A stretch of DNA of 64,000 nt from Galbibacter pacificus (GCF_029603155.1 NZ_JAPMUA010000007.1:206989-270988); one strand, 5' to 3'. Numbered from the stretch's first letter, positions 36,341 through 47,400 are shown. A program made the numbers and translations. Notes: a model not told the origin generated them from the sequence alone.

Positions 36341-36383
36341 CAAAAGTAAATCACGATTCTAAAGAAATTCTAAAGTTTTAAAG
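36341..36383 (-). promoter_or_regulatory. Shared island promoter, PAP2 gene 1
   Basis: On the gene strand two CTTTAG copies 11 bp apart (36375-36370 and 36364-36359) are followed after exactly 10 bp by TACTTTTG (36348-36341), a perfect TAnnTTTG box. A third repeat, CTTTAA, precedes them. The box ends 64 bp before the ATG. This is one of six promoters of the same design in the island. Confidence 0.8.
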
Positions 36384-36390
36384 AATACAC

Positions 36391-37272
36391 TTAATTAATC
36401 ACTATAATTGAGTCTTTTAATAATTCGATGGATACCTTTATTTCTTCTAAAATTTTATATTCTCCATCCATTTGAGATTCAAGGTACTTCCCTTTATTTC
36501 TTATTATGTCCAGCTTATTTGTTTGATAACTAACCACTCCCTTTATACTTAGATGTCTTTTGAAAATCAACATTATCCCAAACCATACCAACTGTAGTTT
36601 TTGCATTTTTGGGATTATAAGCACATCCAAAAGGCCATCTTTTAATGATGCCTTTGGGGTAAGACTAAAATTATACCCTAGTTCATTGGAGTTGGAAGCA
36701 AAAATTAAAAATGGGTCTTTATACATTTTTGTCCCGTTAATGGTTACAACCAGAGAATCATCCTTTTTATCATTAAAAAAAGTAACAGCACAAGCTTTTA
36801 AATAACTCTTAAGGGTACGTCCATTAAAGCCTTCATAGTTTCGTATTACCTTGGCATCAAACCCAAAACCTGTATTACTAAAAAAATAATTACCATTACA
36901 GATACCCACATCAATTTTGTTGGTAACTTGATGCTTAATGATCATGAGGGCTTTTTCAATATTTTTAGGAATATTCAAATGAGAAGCTAGTCCATTACCT
37001 GAACCAATTGGTATTATTCCTAAGATACATTGAGAATTCACTAAAACAGAAGCTACTTCATTTATGGTTCCATCACCACCGCATGCAACAATAATATCTG
37101 CTCCTTGACTAACAGATTCTTGAGTTAGCACAACAGCCTCACCTTTATATTTTGTATACTTAATTACTAATATATAGAGCGCTTTTGGAAAATAGCCATC
37201 CAAAAGCTTTTGATCAATATTTTTATTCCCTTTTCCAGCTATTGGATTTACAATGAAATGAATATTTTTCAT
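36391..37272 (-). CDS. YegS/DgkB-type lipid kinase
   Basis: The 293-residue protein has the diacylglycerol-kinase catalytic domain: FIVNPIAGKGNK at the start, the ATP-binding VACGGDGTINEVASVL (about residues 62-77), and IIPIGSGNGLASHLNIP. Such soluble or membrane-associated kinases phosphorylate diacylglycerol or related lipids. The gene overlaps the LtaS-like gene by 4 bp (ATGA) and is translated with it. Because LtaS-like enzymes release diacylglycerol when they use phosphatidylglycerol, a kinase that returns it to phosphatidic acid is a logical partner. Confidence 0.9.
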   Translation of the reverse strand: MKNIHFIVNPIAGKGNKNIDQKLLDGYFPKALYILVIKYTKYKGEAVVLTQESVSQGADIIVACGGDGTINEVASVLVNSQCILGIIPIGSGNGLASHLNIPKNIEKALMIIKHQVTNKIDVGICNGNYFFSNTGFGFDAKVIRNYEGFNGRTLKSYLKACAVTFFNDKKDDSLVVTINGTKMYKDPFLIFASNSNELGYNFSLTPKASLKDGLLDVLIIPKMQKLQLVWFGIMLIFKRHLSIKGVVSYQTNKLDIIRNKGKYLESQMDGEYKILEEIKVSIELLKDSIIVIN

Positions 37273-39251
37273 TCTTTTAAACTTTTTAAAGTAAGCTTAC
37301 CACTTGTATACAAATCATCAGCAGTTTGATAAAAAGAAATCGTCTGATTTAAATAGTCATTGGATACGCTTTGTATTGTAAGACCATTTGTGATATTATC
37401 CCATTTATAAAAATTAGCAGTCTTTTGATCTCCTAGAATCATAAGATTATTCCCTTTTAAAAGGCCTAATTTTCTATAATTCCCAATAAATGCTCTTGCT
37501 GTATTTGAAGATTTCTTTGTTATATCCTGCCCAAAGAAGTTTGAGTTATATTTCCAATTAAAATACCCGAATAATGTTGGGAAGATATCGATTTGGGAAC
37601 AGAGTCTATCTATTTTTTTAGAACTTTGGTTAGGCAAATTATAGATAATGGCAGGAATATGGTAGTTTTTAACATCCAGTTCCCATCGCCCAGCACTACT
37701 AGCACAGTGATCGCTCATGACTACAAAAACGGTATTATTAAACCATGGTTTCGATTTAGCTTTTTCAATGAATTTTCCAATTGCGTAATCTGTATATTTA
37801 ACTGCACCATCCCTACCACTTCCTGATGGAATGTCTATTTTACCTTCTGGATATGTATATGGTTTGTGATTAGAAGTGGTCATAATAAAATCAAAAAAAG
37901 GTTTTCCGCTAACAGATTGTATATCTGCCTGCTGTATAACTTTATTAAAAATATCTTCATCGCAAACTCCCCAAGCATTTTCAAAGCTTACTTCGTTATC
38001 ATTAATATTAGTTCTAATGGTTTTTATTTGATCACCAATCAAAAACTCTCTTCCCCTATCTATAATATTAAAATCATTTCCACTGAAATAGGCATTCATA
38101 TTATCGAAATAACCATCCCCTCCATAATAAAAATTACGTGAATATCCTTTATTTTTAAATACTTCACCGATGGTAAACATACCTGTATTGTGTTCTCTTT
38201 TGACAATACTTCGTCCGGGTGTTGGTGGTATCGACAAGGTTATAGCTTCCATTCCTCGTACTGTTCTAGTCCCGGTTGCATATAGGTTTGAAAATAAAAC
38301 ACCTTCTTTAGAAAGTTTATCTAAATTCGGAGTAAGCCCCTTTTCATTGCCAAATACTCCTAAGAATTTGGCACTTAAACTCTCTACACAAATAAATATA
38401 ACGTTCGGGGTTATTCCACGTTGAAGTGTATCATGAGGTGGAATATTTCTATATATAGGATTTTTTTCACGATCAATTAAATCCCCAGAAGCTTCGTATT
38501 GTTTACTTACTAAAGCATAGGATTCATTTTTGGTAAGGGTTTTGTAAAATTCTGTATACGAAAGCTCATTATTTCTAAAGGCGGCAAAAAAGGAATAAAT
38601 CCCGGCTTTTGAAAGTTCATTATTATATCGATTTCCTGACCAATCAGCAGCTTCATTGGAGACAAACATGGTAAAGCAAATGGCTATTACAACCCAAGGG
38701 AAGGAGAATAATACTTTCGTTTTAAATGATATTTGTGCTTTAAAAACATGTTCAAAACTATTGCACTTATATATTAAATATATGGTACCAACAGTCAACA
38801 ACAAGATACTAGAAATTAAAATTGGCAAGGGATAGGACTCATTTATATTTCGAACTACTTCATAGGTATAGATTAAGTAATCTACCGCGATAAAGTTAAA
38901 TCTTCTATGGAATTCATCCCAGAATGTAATTTCTGCAAAAAAAGAAAAATAGAGCACTAATATTCCTATGGTAAAACCAGTATAGGTAGCTATTCGGTCA
39001 AATAAGCTCCCTACCCATTTATTAGGCATTATCATTAAATACAGCAGATAAGGGATGGTAAAAAACGAAATTGTTCCCAGGTCAAAAAATAGACCTGTCA
39101 TAAAAATTCGTAGTATATCAAAGAAATCGACGTCAACCTCACTTAGGTTCCACAATAAAAAGATTAATCTTACAACAGATGAAAGGCCTACAAAGAAAAG
39201 AACAAAAACCTTCAATAATTCAAAACGCTTAGGGGATAACTTGTACCACAT
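37269..39251 (-). CDS. LtaS-like sulfatase-fold lipid headgroup transferase
   Basis: The protein of about 660 residues has five N-terminal membrane helices (to about residue 205) and a large periplasmic sulfatase-fold domain: NVIFICVESLSAKFLG (metal Glu), TGTRTVRGMEAI with the candidate nucleophile Thr, and VVMSDHCASSAG with Asp-His. The family moves phosphoglycerol or phosphoethanolamine from membrane lipids onto glycolipids, lipid A or glycans. ATG 39251 was chosen: the alternative TTG at 39275 lies only 4 bp downstream of the promoter -7 box at 39280-39287. It is the first gene of a two-gene operon with the lipid kinase. Confidence 0.88.
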   Translation of the reverse strand: MWYKLSPKRFELLKVFVLFFVGLSSVVRLIFLLWNLSEVDVDFFDILRIFMTGLFFDLGTISFFTIPYLLYLMIMPNKWVGSLFDRIATYTGFTIGILVLYFSFFAEITFWDEFHRRFNFIAVDYLIYTYEVVRNINESYPLPILISSILLLTVGTIYLIYKCNSFEHVFKAQISFKTKVLFSFPWVVIAICFTMFVSNEAADWSGNRYNNELSKAGIYSFFAAFRNNELSYTEFYKTLTKNESYALVSKQYEASGDLIDREKNPIYRNIPPHDTLQRGITPNVIFICVESLSAKFLGVFGNEKGLTPNLDKLSKEGVLFSNLYATGTRTVRGMEAITLSIPPTPGRSIVKREHNTGMFTIGEVFKNKGYSRNFYYGGDGYFDNMNAYFSGNDFNIIDRGREFLIGDQIKTIRTNINDNEVSFENAWGVCDEDIFNKVIQQADIQSVSGKPFFDFIMTTSNHKPYTYPEGKIDIPSGSGRDGAVKYTDYAIGKFIEKAKSKPWFNNTVFVVMSDHCASSAGRWELDVKNYHIPAIIYNLPNQSSKKIDRLCSQIDIFPTLFGYFNWKYNSNFFGQDITKKSSNTARAFIGNYRKLGLLKGNNLMILGDQKTANFYKWDNITNGLTIQSVSNDYLNQTISFYQTADDLYTSGKLTLKSLKE

Positions 39252-39279
39252 ATAAATAACTCTATCAAAATTCAAGTGG

Positions 39280-39314
39280 TAAAATTATCATCAGAATCTA
39301 AAGGAAAATTAAAG
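39280..39314 (-). promoter_or_regulatory. Shared island promoter, LtaS-like/lipid-kinase operon
   Basis: On the gene strand CTTTAA (39314-39309), 5 bp, CTTTAG (39303-39298), 10 bp, TAATTTTA (39287-39280). The last box is a 7/8 match to TAnnTTTG. It lies 28 bp before ATG 39251 and decides that start. Confidence 0.8.
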
Positions 39315-39395
39315 ATGCGATTGCATTGATTTAAAAAAAAGGGGATTTGAAAACAAATTCAAATCCCTTTATACTAAATCGAAAAAAAACAAAAC

Positions 39396-39848
39396 CTAAT
39401 CTTCTTCTTCTTCCGTTAACACTTCTTTTTTCATAAGTTCTCCTTTTTCATCAAAGGCCACTTCTAGTTTTGATTTTCCTTTTTTTATTTCACATTCATA
39501 CAGAGTTCCATTAGATGTTTCCGAAATTTCCTGCTCTTTGATTTTATAATCCTGGAACTTCTGGAATAAGGAAATTCGAACCCTCTCTGGTAATTCTTTA
39601 AACTTAATTTCATGTTCAGTTTCCTTCCAGGTTCCATCGTCCATAAAATTAGCTGAATAGCGATGACCGTCCCATTTAAATTCTGCTTCCCATTCATGAT
39701 CAGATTCCTGATCCCAATGTACACCCTTAGCTTCTGGGAATTTTTTATTAAAAGCTTCTTCCACTTTTTCTGGAACCTCTTTTTTATATCCAAAGGCACT
39801 GAGCCCTGTAATTAAGACCCCCATAAACAATAAATTTAATACTTTCAT
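39396..39848 (-). CDS. PepSY-like (BLIP-fold) periplasmic protein
   Basis: The 150-residue exported protein has a signal peptide (MKVLNLLFMGVLITGLSAFG). Two PepSY-like repeats follow: VEEAFNKKFPEAKGVHWDQE with WEAEFKWDGHRYSANFMDDG, then a second unit LPERVRISLFQKFQDYKIKE with YECEIKKGKSKLEVAFDEKG. Such proteins are often encoded next to two-component systems in Bacteroidota and are strongly regulated by them. The tail is acidic (EEEED). It has its own copy of the shared island promoter 28 bp upstream. Its role is unknown; a periplasmic sensor or inhibitor is possible. Confidence 0.82.
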   Translation of the reverse strand: MKVLNLLFMGVLITGLSAFGYKKEVPEKVEEAFNKKFPEAKGVHWDQESDHEWEAEFKWDGHRYSANFMDDGTWKETEHEIKFKELPERVRISLFQKFQDYKIKEQEISETSNGTLYECEIKKGKSKLEVAFDEKGELMKKEVLTEEEED

Positions 39849-39876
39849 TTTGTATTATTTTTTTAGTTAATAACAC

Positions 39877-39911
39877 TAAAGTTAATCACCAATTCTAAAG
39901 AAATGTTTAAG
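39877..39911 (-). promoter_or_regulatory. Shared island promoter, PepSY-like gene
   Basis: On the gene strand a weaker distal half CTTAAA, 5 bp, CTTTAG (39900-39895), 10 bp, TAACTTTA (39884-39877). A further CTTTAG overlaps the -7 box itself (39881-39876). The start codon is 28 bp downstream. Confidence 0.75.
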
Positions 39912-39914
39912 CTT

Positions 39915-42338
39915 CTAAAACTTATATTTGAAAGAGACTCTCGCTATTTGTGTCTCGTAATAATTCTGATATAAAGCAGTAAAATCACTTTCATTTATTT
40001 CTTGTCGAATTCCATAATTATTAAATAAATCACTCATTGAAAAAGCAATCTCTCCTTTTTTATTCCAAACTAATTTCTTCACACCAATATCTATTGAAGA
40101 ACGAGAAAGCTCTTTTCCTTGTGGTATATTCTTTGGTGAATAATAAAGCCCTAGCACCTGAAATTGCAATTCCCAAGGTAACCGAAATTCATTGGTTAGT
40201 TTTAAAATAGTTGCATTTGCATTAGACTCTTCTATATAAAAAGGTCTTTCATAGGGAAACAAGACAGTTCCAGTATAGGCTGCTATCTTATTATTGAAAA
40301 AATTTGCACTCAGGCCCAATTCCCAATAAGAAGAAATATCCTGATTAAATAGTATCTCTATGCCGCTTGACAATGTCCTTCCTGTATTTTGATATATTCT
40401 ATTGATAATGTCATACGTTGGATTTGAATTATCAACACTATAGATCCTTCGATATTCATCGGTTATCTTTTTATGGTATAAAGCGGAAAACAAAGAACCC
40501 GTATTCCATGAAAATTTATGTGCCAATTCTATGGCTTCTGTGTATTGAGGACGTAAATAGGGATTTCCTACCTTTAAGAGTTCAGGATCATCATATTTTG
40601 GAAAAATTCTGAGTTCTGCTTCTCCAGGACGATCAATTCGACGATTATAAAAAAACGACAAATTATTATTTTGGTTGAGTTTTTGAGTATATCGTATACT
40701 TGGAAAAAATTTAAAATAGTCATAATCATCATTGGAATCGTAGTAAATATTTGCAGGATCAAGGGTATAAAAAACCTGGGTATACTCCGCTCTTAAACCT
40801 GCTTCTATTTCAAAATGTGCTCTTTCATAGACAAAGTTTGCATATCCTGCAAAGAGATTCTCTCCCCAATCGGAATAATCTCCAAGTCCTTCGTAAATAA
40901 TTGAATTATCTCCTCTTTCAACAGAATAATCAACAGGGAGACGGCGAACTCTAACTTTGGTACCAACCTCCAACTTCCCTGCTGCCAATGCCTGTGCATA
41001 ATTTGCTGACAAACCTAATGTGTGTTCAACCGCTTTAATATGTGTAACATCCCTCCCTATGCGAATGGAAGAACTATCGTTCAAAAAATATCTTTCATCC
41101 TCCAAACCTCTTGTATATTGTAGGTTTGCATTAAAGGTTTGCCCAGGTTCTTCAAATGAATGTTCATAATCTGCAACCACATTAATATTACTTGTTATCT
41201 CTTCTTCCTTCCAGTTATAATATCGCTCTCTTTGACTGGAAGCTAAGTTAATAAAAGCGACTTGAGAGGTATCGATATGCTTTTCTCTATCGTACATCGC
41301 TGAAAAAGTAAACCTATTATTCTCATCTAAATTCCAATCAACGCCTCCTTTTAAGATGGCCCTAAACTGTTTTCTATTTTCTGGAACTTGGGATGCAATT
41401 TCACTTCCGTCACTATACAATCTAGTTGTAAACTCATTATTGGGAAGTGCTTCTTGAATGATAATTTCTGACTGAACAAAGTAATTAAACTTTTTAGTTC
41501 TGTAATTAAAATCTATACTTGGGATTAATTTTGGATTCATATAATAAGAACCAAGATCGGTTGGGAGATCCCCCTTACGTATAGAGAATGCTCCTATTCC
41601 AGATGAAAGCCCTATGGTTCCATTAACACCTCTTTCTTGCTCTTCTTTATAAATAATATTAATAATACCTGCTAAACCATTCGCATCATACTTAGCCGAA
41701 GGATTATTAATAATCTCAATCCTATCAATATTTGAAACTGGAATGTTTCCCAATCCTTTTTGGTTTCCAAAACCAGTTAAACTGGACTGTTTTCCATCTA
41801 TAAGCACAGTGACCTTATCGCTTCCTCTCAACAACACTTTTCCTTCTTGATCAAAAGTAACACCAGGCATTGATTTCATAGCTTCCAATACCGAGCCACC
41901 GGAATTAGCTATATTATCGGTAAGTGAAAAACTTTTTTTACTTAATGCAGCATTAGTCACTTCTCTTTTTACCGATACTTCCACTGCTTCCAAAGCTTCG
42001 GATGTTGGATTCAGTGGAATTACACCTAGAGTAAAAGTAGTATTTATCCCACTTGCATAAATCTTCCGTTGCGATTGCTGATAACCTACAAAAGAAATGT
42101 TTATACTATAATTGCCCAAAGGTAATCCTTCTAGCATAAAATCACCCGCTTCATCTGTTATTGTTCCTATTACAAACGCTCCAGAAGTTTCTTTATTTAC
42201 TGTTACGGATGTATAAGGTAAAACTTCATTGGTCTGACTATCCTTAACTTTTCCGGAAACTGTTATTTTTTCCTGAGCTTCGCAAACACCAAATATTGCC
42301 AAAAAGGAAGACAATAATCGTACCTTTAATTTATCCAT
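39915..42338 (-). CDS. TonB-dependent-receptor-like outer-membrane barrel protein
   Basis: The 807-residue protein has a signal peptide, a CarboxypepD_reg-like domain (VSGKVKDSQTNEVLPYTSVTV to FVGYQQSQRKI, about 23-100), a plug domain (LRGSDKVTVLIDGKQSSLTG and IEIINNPSAKYDANGLAGIINI) and an outer-membrane barrel of the OMP_b-brl_3 type ending RVSFKYKF. No SusD-like partner is seen. It has its own copy of the shared island promoter 17 bp upstream, so it is likely induced together with the RND system. It might take up or sense an envelope-related ligand; the substrate is unknown. Confidence 0.88.
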   Translation of the reverse strand: MDKLKVRLLSSFLAIFGVCEAQEKITVSGKVKDSQTNEVLPYTSVTVNKETSGAFVIGTITDEAGDFMLEGLPLGNYSINISFVGYQQSQRKIYASGINTTFTLGVIPLNPTSEALEAVEVSVKREVTNAALSKKSFSLTDNIANSGGSVLEAMKSMPGVTFDQEGKVLLRGSDKVTVLIDGKQSSLTGFGNQKGLGNIPVSNIDRIEIINNPSAKYDANGLAGIINIIYKEEQERGVNGTIGLSSGIGAFSIRKGDLPTDLGSYYMNPKLIPSIDFNYRTKKFNYFVQSEIIIQEALPNNEFTTRLYSDGSEIASQVPENRKQFRAILKGGVDWNLDENNRFTFSAMYDREKHIDTSQVAFINLASSQRERYYNWKEEEITSNINVVADYEHSFEEPGQTFNANLQYTRGLEDERYFLNDSSSIRIGRDVTHIKAVEHTLGLSANYAQALAAGKLEVGTKVRVRRLPVDYSVERGDNSIIYEGLGDYSDWGENLFAGYANFVYERAHFEIEAGLRAEYTQVFYTLDPANIYYDSNDDYDYFKFFPSIRYTQKLNQNNNLSFFYNRRIDRPGEAELRIFPKYDDPELLKVGNPYLRPQYTEAIELAHKFSWNTGSLFSALYHKKITDEYRRIYSVDNSNPTYDIINRIYQNTGRTLSSGIEILFNQDISSYWELGLSANFFNNKIAAYTGTVLFPYERPFYIEESNANATILKLTNEFRLPWELQFQVLGLYYSPKNIPQGKELSRSSIDIGVKKLVWNKKGEIAFSMSDLFNNYGIRQEINESDFTALYQNYYETQIARVSFKYKF

Positions 42339-42355
42339 TATATTCGAATTTTGAA

Positions 42356-42390
42356 TAAAACTAAAAAGTAAATCTAAAGATGGTTTAAAG
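42356..42390 (-). promoter_or_regulatory. Shared island promoter, TonB-type outer-membrane gene
   Basis: On the gene strand CTTTAA (42390-42385), 5 bp, CTTTAG (42379-42374), 10 bp, TAGTTTTA (42363-42356). The box is 17 bp before the ATG. Confidence 0.8.
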
Positions 42391-42435
42391 TGGAAAATTA
42401 AATTATTAATTAGTGGGGTACAGCTAGTAATTTAC

Positions 42436-43692
42436 TCATGAAAATTGAACCAAAAATATATGGCTTCCTTTGTCGAATGAATATGTAAGTTTGAAATTAT
42501 ACATATCGCAAATTTTCTTTGCAATGGCAAGCCCCAAACCAGTAGATTTCACACTCTCATTTTCTTTATAAAAACGATTGAATATCTGATCCACATGTAA
42601 AATTGGTTTCTCCCCCTTATTACTAACAGATAAACTCTTGTTAGAAATTTCAATAACAATATCCCCACTACCTATATGATGCTTTATAGCATTGGAAATT
42701 AAATTATTACAAAGAATTTCTGCCAAATGGTAATCCATAGTCACCAAAAGCTCATTTTCATTTACGAACTGAATATCTTGTTGGAATATCTCTTTAAAAT
42801 TAGCAATATTCTCCTCTACGATAGAAGTCAATGAAACTTGCTTTGGGTTTATAAATTGATTGTTCTCTATTTTTGTAAGCAGTGTTAATCCCTTATTCAT
42901 TTGAGTTACTCGCTTAATATCTTTTTGAATGGATGTCAACTGGTCATATTGTTGGTTGCTTAATGGTGCGTCATTTATAACACTCTCTATTTTAACCTGC
43001 ATGATGGCCAAGGGAGTTTGTAATTCATGGGAAACATCCTCTGTAAATTGCTTTAGATTGTTATAATCTGCCCTTACTTTATCAGTAAGTATTTTTACTT
43101 GGGTGTTCAGTTCACTGAACTCTCTAATATTAGAACTTGACAATACTATGGGTTCCTTGGCGGTAAGAGAAAACTGTTTTATTTGTTCTAGCGTATTAAA
43201 AAATGGTTTCCATAAATAGGAATTCCCCACTTTATTGAAGTAATACAACACTACAAAAACAACTATAATGATTAATAAATAGGAAATGATTATGGCGATT
43301 AATATATTTTCAGATTCTACTACAAGATCCCTTACTGATATTTTATAATTAATATTGTTGATTCTCTTAAAACTTGATAGCTCTCTAAATAGTTCTATTT
43401 CATCTTGTGAGGGATCATAGATCAAGGTGTCTTTCAATATATCAGGAAGGAGTTCTTTGGAAGTGCCTACCTCTACCACTGGCGGCAATGAATATGGATT
43501 TTTACCCGCCTCTAGTATGCTTTCAATCCTAGCGGTTGTGGAATACAACTCCTCTTCAATTTCAGCCTCTAAAATATTTCGTACATAGAAATATAGCGCA
43601 ATTGAACTCAAAGACATTAACAGTAAGCTCACTATTATAAAAATACTGGAAGTCTTTTGTATCAGGCCGATCTTTTTACTCCTTTTTTTCAT
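42436..43692 (-). CDS. Sensor histidine kinase of the island two-component system
   Basis: The 418-residue kinase has two membrane helices (about 16-36 and 131-151) around a short periplasmic domain of about 90 residues. A HisKA domain with FTEDVSHELQTPLAIMQ (His222) and an ATPase domain with ILCNNLISNAIKHH, IFNRFYKE and STGLGLAIAKKI follow. The usual D-x-G of the G1 box is replaced by SNKGEKP, a variant common in related Bacteroidota kinases. Its ATG directly follows the stop of the response-regulator gene, and both follow the RND gene by 42 bp, so all five genes likely form one operon. Confidence 0.92.
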   Translation of the reverse strand: MKKRSKKIGLIQKTSSIFIIVSLLLMSLSSIALYFYVRNILEAEIEEELYSTTARIESILEAGKNPYSLPPVVEVGTSKELLPDILKDTLIYDPSQDEIELFRELSSFKRINNINYKISVRDLVVESENILIAIIISYLLIIIVVFVVLYYFNKVGNSYLWKPFFNTLEQIKQFSLTAKEPIVLSSSNIREFSELNTQVKILTDKVRADYNNLKQFTEDVSHELQTPLAIMQVKIESVINDAPLSNQQYDQLTSIQKDIKRVTQMNKGLTLLTKIENNQFINPKQVSLTSIVEENIANFKEIFQQDIQFVNENELLVTMDYHLAEILCNNLISNAIKHHIGSGDIVIEISNKSLSVSNKGEKPILHVDQIFNRFYKENESVKSTGLGLAIAKKICDMYNFKLTYSFDKGSHIFLVQFS

Positions 43693-44370
43693 TTAATCTT
43701 CTATGAATTTATAACCACTACCATAAGCTGTTTTAATATATTTTGCACCTTCTTTCGTGAGTTTTTTCCTTAAATTATTGACATGCACATAAATAAAATC
43801 AAAATTATCAATTAAATCACTATTATCTCCCCAAAGATGTTCTGCTATAATTTCCTTGGATAGTACCCTATTTTTATTGGTAACAAAAAAAAGTAACAAA
43901 TCATATTCCTTTTTTGTGAGTACAATTTCTTTTTCTCCCACAGTAACCACATGTCCATCAGTGTCTATTTTAATCTCATTAAAAACAACAATAGCACCTC
44001 CTCCAAACATTTGCCTTCTTAAGATTGCCTTCACCCGGGAATTAAGCTCTGCCAAATGAAATGGCTTGGTTAAATAATCATCTGCTCCGAGATCCAAACC
44101 TTCCAATTTATCATCCAAGGAATTGTTTGCGGATATAATAATAACCGCGGTATTAGCACCCTGCTTCTTCTTCAATTGCTTTAAGATATCAATTCCACTC
44201 CCTGTCAATAAATTGAGATCTAGTATTACAATATCATAATCATATAATGATATCTTATAAGACGCTTCATTAAAATCGGACGCCACTTCACATACATTGC
44301 CTTCCTTTTCAAGGTAAATAGCAATAGACTGCTGTAAAGAAAATTCGTCCTCTGCAATTAATATTTTCAT
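43693..44370 (-). CDS. OmpR-family response regulator of the island
   Basis: The 225-residue protein has a receiver domain with AEDEF, phospho-acceptor Asp51 (IVILDLNLLTGSG), IISANN and YLTKPF. A winged-helix trans_reg_C domain (about 125-222, TKKEYDLLLFFVTNKNR to TAYGSGYKFIED) follows. Regulators of this type bind tandem half-sites about 10-11 bp apart. Six promoters in block A carry exactly such repeats, CTTTAR 11 bp apart, including the one driving the operon that ends with this gene, which would give positive feedback. That regulator-site link is an inference. Confidence 0.93.
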   Translation of the reverse strand: MKILIAEDEFSLQQSIAIYLEKEGNVCEVASDFNEASYKISLYDYDIVILDLNLLTGSGIDILKQLKKKQGANTAVIIISANNSLDDKLEGLDLGADDYLTKPFHLAELNSRVKAILRRQMFGGGAIVVFNEIKIDTDGHVVTVGEKEIVLTKKEYDLLLFFVTNKNRVLSKEIIAEHLWGDNSDLIDNFDFIYVHVNNLRKKLTKEGAKYIKTAYGSGYKFIED

Positions 44371-44412
44371 AGCCTTAAAATTAGTTTTTCATTTTAAAAA
44401 TTAATACTCTGC

Positions 44413-47400
44413 CTATTGATTTCGCTTTTTTTCAATATATTCAAGCATCGTGGGTAATACCACTAATAAAAGTGGCAATGCAAATAATAATCCTCCAATA
44501 ACTGCAATTGCCAATGGTTGATGTAATTGTGCTCCTGTTCCGATGCCAAGTGCCAAAGGAATCAAAGCCATCATTGCAGCTGTAGTTGTCATTAACTTTG
44601 GTCGTAATCTTTCAGCAATAGCATATTCAATTCTTTTCAAAGCAGTCCACCTAGAATCTGTTTCTAAAAACTGCAAATAGGTAAAAATGCTGTTTTCCCC
44701 TAAAATCCCTACAATCATAATAATCCCTGTATAACTACCAACATTTAAAGGAGTTCCTGTAATATAGAGGCTTATCAAAGAGCCTGCAACTCCGAGCACC
44801 CCTATAATGAGTATCATAATAGCAATACTAAGTTTTCGAAACAAACAGAGAATAATCATAAAAACTAATAGAATAGCACTCATTAAAATTAATAACAATT
44901 CCTGAAATGCTCTTTGTTGCTCTATATAAGCACCCCCATAAGCCAAATGATATCCTTGTGGCATACTGATTTTTTGGGCAATCCGATCCTTGATATCCAC
45001 TATGGCAGACCCTAGATCACGCTGATCTAATCGCGCAGTAATCACGCCCATTGATTTTTGATTTTCCCTATTAATCTCAGCCACCCCTTTTTCTAAGGTT
45101 ATGTTAGCTACTTTATCAATAGCTATTGGTGATCCATTTGGTAAAATTATTTTTGTAGTTCTGATATTTTCAATACTTAAATTTTTAACATTGGGATATA
45201 CCAAACGAATCGGCACTACTTGTTCGTTTTCATATATTGTACTTACCACTATTCCCTCTATTTGTGTTTGCAATTGTATTTGTAAGTCATTTACCGTAAG
45301 TCCCAATTGAGAAAGGGCATAGGTATTTGGTATTATCGAGAGTGTGGGGCCAGCAACAATTACTCCATCATTTACATCCACAGTTCCTTCTACTTGCTCC
45401 ATCTCAGCAGCAATTTGTTTTGAAAGTGTTTGAAGTATTTTCACATCCGATCCAAATACTTTAATTTCTATCGGTTGTACAGAGCTCATCAAATCACCCA
45501 ACATATCTCCAATAACCTGACCAAAATCTACCGTAAGCTGCGGAACTGATTTCTCTAATTTTTGTCTTATTTCATCAGCTACTGCTGTAGTATTTTTACT
45601 TTTAGAATCCTTTAATTTAATAAGGTAATCCCCTCGGTTTGGTTCCGTAATAAAAAAGCCCATTTGAGTTCCTATACGAGCAGAGTACGCTTCCACTTCT
45701 TCTTGATTATTCAATATATGATTAACTTCTGCAAGCATACGGTTGGTTTCCTTTAAGGTAGTACCGGGTGGACTATTGAAATCCAACACGATACTCCCTT
45801 CATCCATATCAGGTAAAAAACCCGTAGTTAATCTAGAAGGAATAACCAATAAAATTAAAACACATAATATAACAAATGACACACCAAGAAACGGGCGCTT
45901 TAAAATAAAATGAACCCATTTGGTTCTTTGTATATTTATTTTCTTTTTATGAGGTCTATTAGATAAAAAAATTGCCAAAGCGGGTAATATCAGCCATGAA
46001 ACAACAAAGGATGCTACGAGCGCTATAATCATAGTAAAGGCCATTACTTTGAAATATGCCCCAGCAACTCCTGTCATAAGAATAAATGGAATGAATATGA
46101 CCAAGGTGCTAAGGGATGACCCTATCATTGCTGGAAATAAATAGTGAATACTTTTATGGACAATCAATCCTATAGATTCTTCAAGATATTCCTCCCGAAT
46201 TTTATGTATCTGTTCTATCACGATTACCACATCATCAATCATAAGTCCAATGGCAGCAGCAATGGCACCAAGGGTCATTATATTAAATGAATATCCCAAA
46301 ACCTCCAAACCCATCAAAGTAAGTGATAAAGATATAGGAATGGTAAGAAGTACCAATAAACTAGCTGAAACTGATCTTAAAAATAAAATTACCACAGACA
46401 GCGCCAATAAAAGTCCTATCCATAGAACATCTTTAATGCTCCTGATGCTTTTGCCAACAAAATCGGCTTGCTTATAGTAAGGTTTTAGATAAACTCCTTT
46501 GGGTAAGATGTTTGCCAATTCATCAATTTTCTTCTCTATTTCAACGGAAACCTCCATTAAATTGGCTGTAGGTTGCTTTACTACGGCAATAAGGGGTGTG
46601 TTTTTCCCATTAGCTAATATTCTAACATATTCTTTTACCTCTCTAATCTCAATTGTAGCAATATCTTTTAAGCGAATAAATCCAGTAGAAGTATTAACTA
46701 TTGGGATGTTTTCCAAATCGGATTTTTGAGTTATGGCATTATCAATAAGTGTTAAATACATACGATTATGGTCCTCTATATACCCATTAGATTGAAGAAT
46801 ATTAGCATTGATAATAGCATCTTTAACGGAAGAAATGCCTATCCCCAACTCATTGAACTTCATAGGATTCAATACCACCTGATACTCTTTTTCCTTTCCT
46901 CCAACCACGACAACATCAGCAACTCCTTCTGTACTAGATAAATATGGTTTTACTTGATATTTAGCTATTTTTTTTAAATCAACTAAGGAGTAATTATCTC
47001 CCTCTAAGGAATACCCCATGACTGGCAATATAGAAGGGTTCATTTTTTCCACTAAAAAATTGGTGTTCGGAAGAATATTTGCCTGTGATTGATTAATATA
47101 GGATTCTATTTGGGCTTTGGCTGTATTAATATCAGTATCCCAATCTAGATATACGGAAATCTCACAACTTCCTCGAGAGGTGGTACTCCGAATGTATTGT
47201 AATCCTTCTGTTCGCCTCAATACATTTTCTAGAGGAATGGTAACCGCAGTCATCATTTTATCCACTGGTTGTTGCCCAGCATCAGCAATCACTTTAATCT
47301 TTGGAAAAGTGATATCTGGAAACAATCCCGTTTGCAATTTTTGATAAGAAATAAAGCCACCAGCTAGCAATAGTATTGCTAAAAACAAAAAGGGATATTT

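Noticed and set aside
39915..42338. Polysaccharide utilisation locus around the TonB-type barrel
   Set aside because: No SusD-like protein or glycan-active enzyme is adjacent, and the gene has the same promoter as the efflux genes.
44371..44412. Separate shared-type promoter in front of the response-regulator gene
   Set aside because: The 42-bp gap has no CTTTAG half-sites; the gene is better explained as part of the RND operon.
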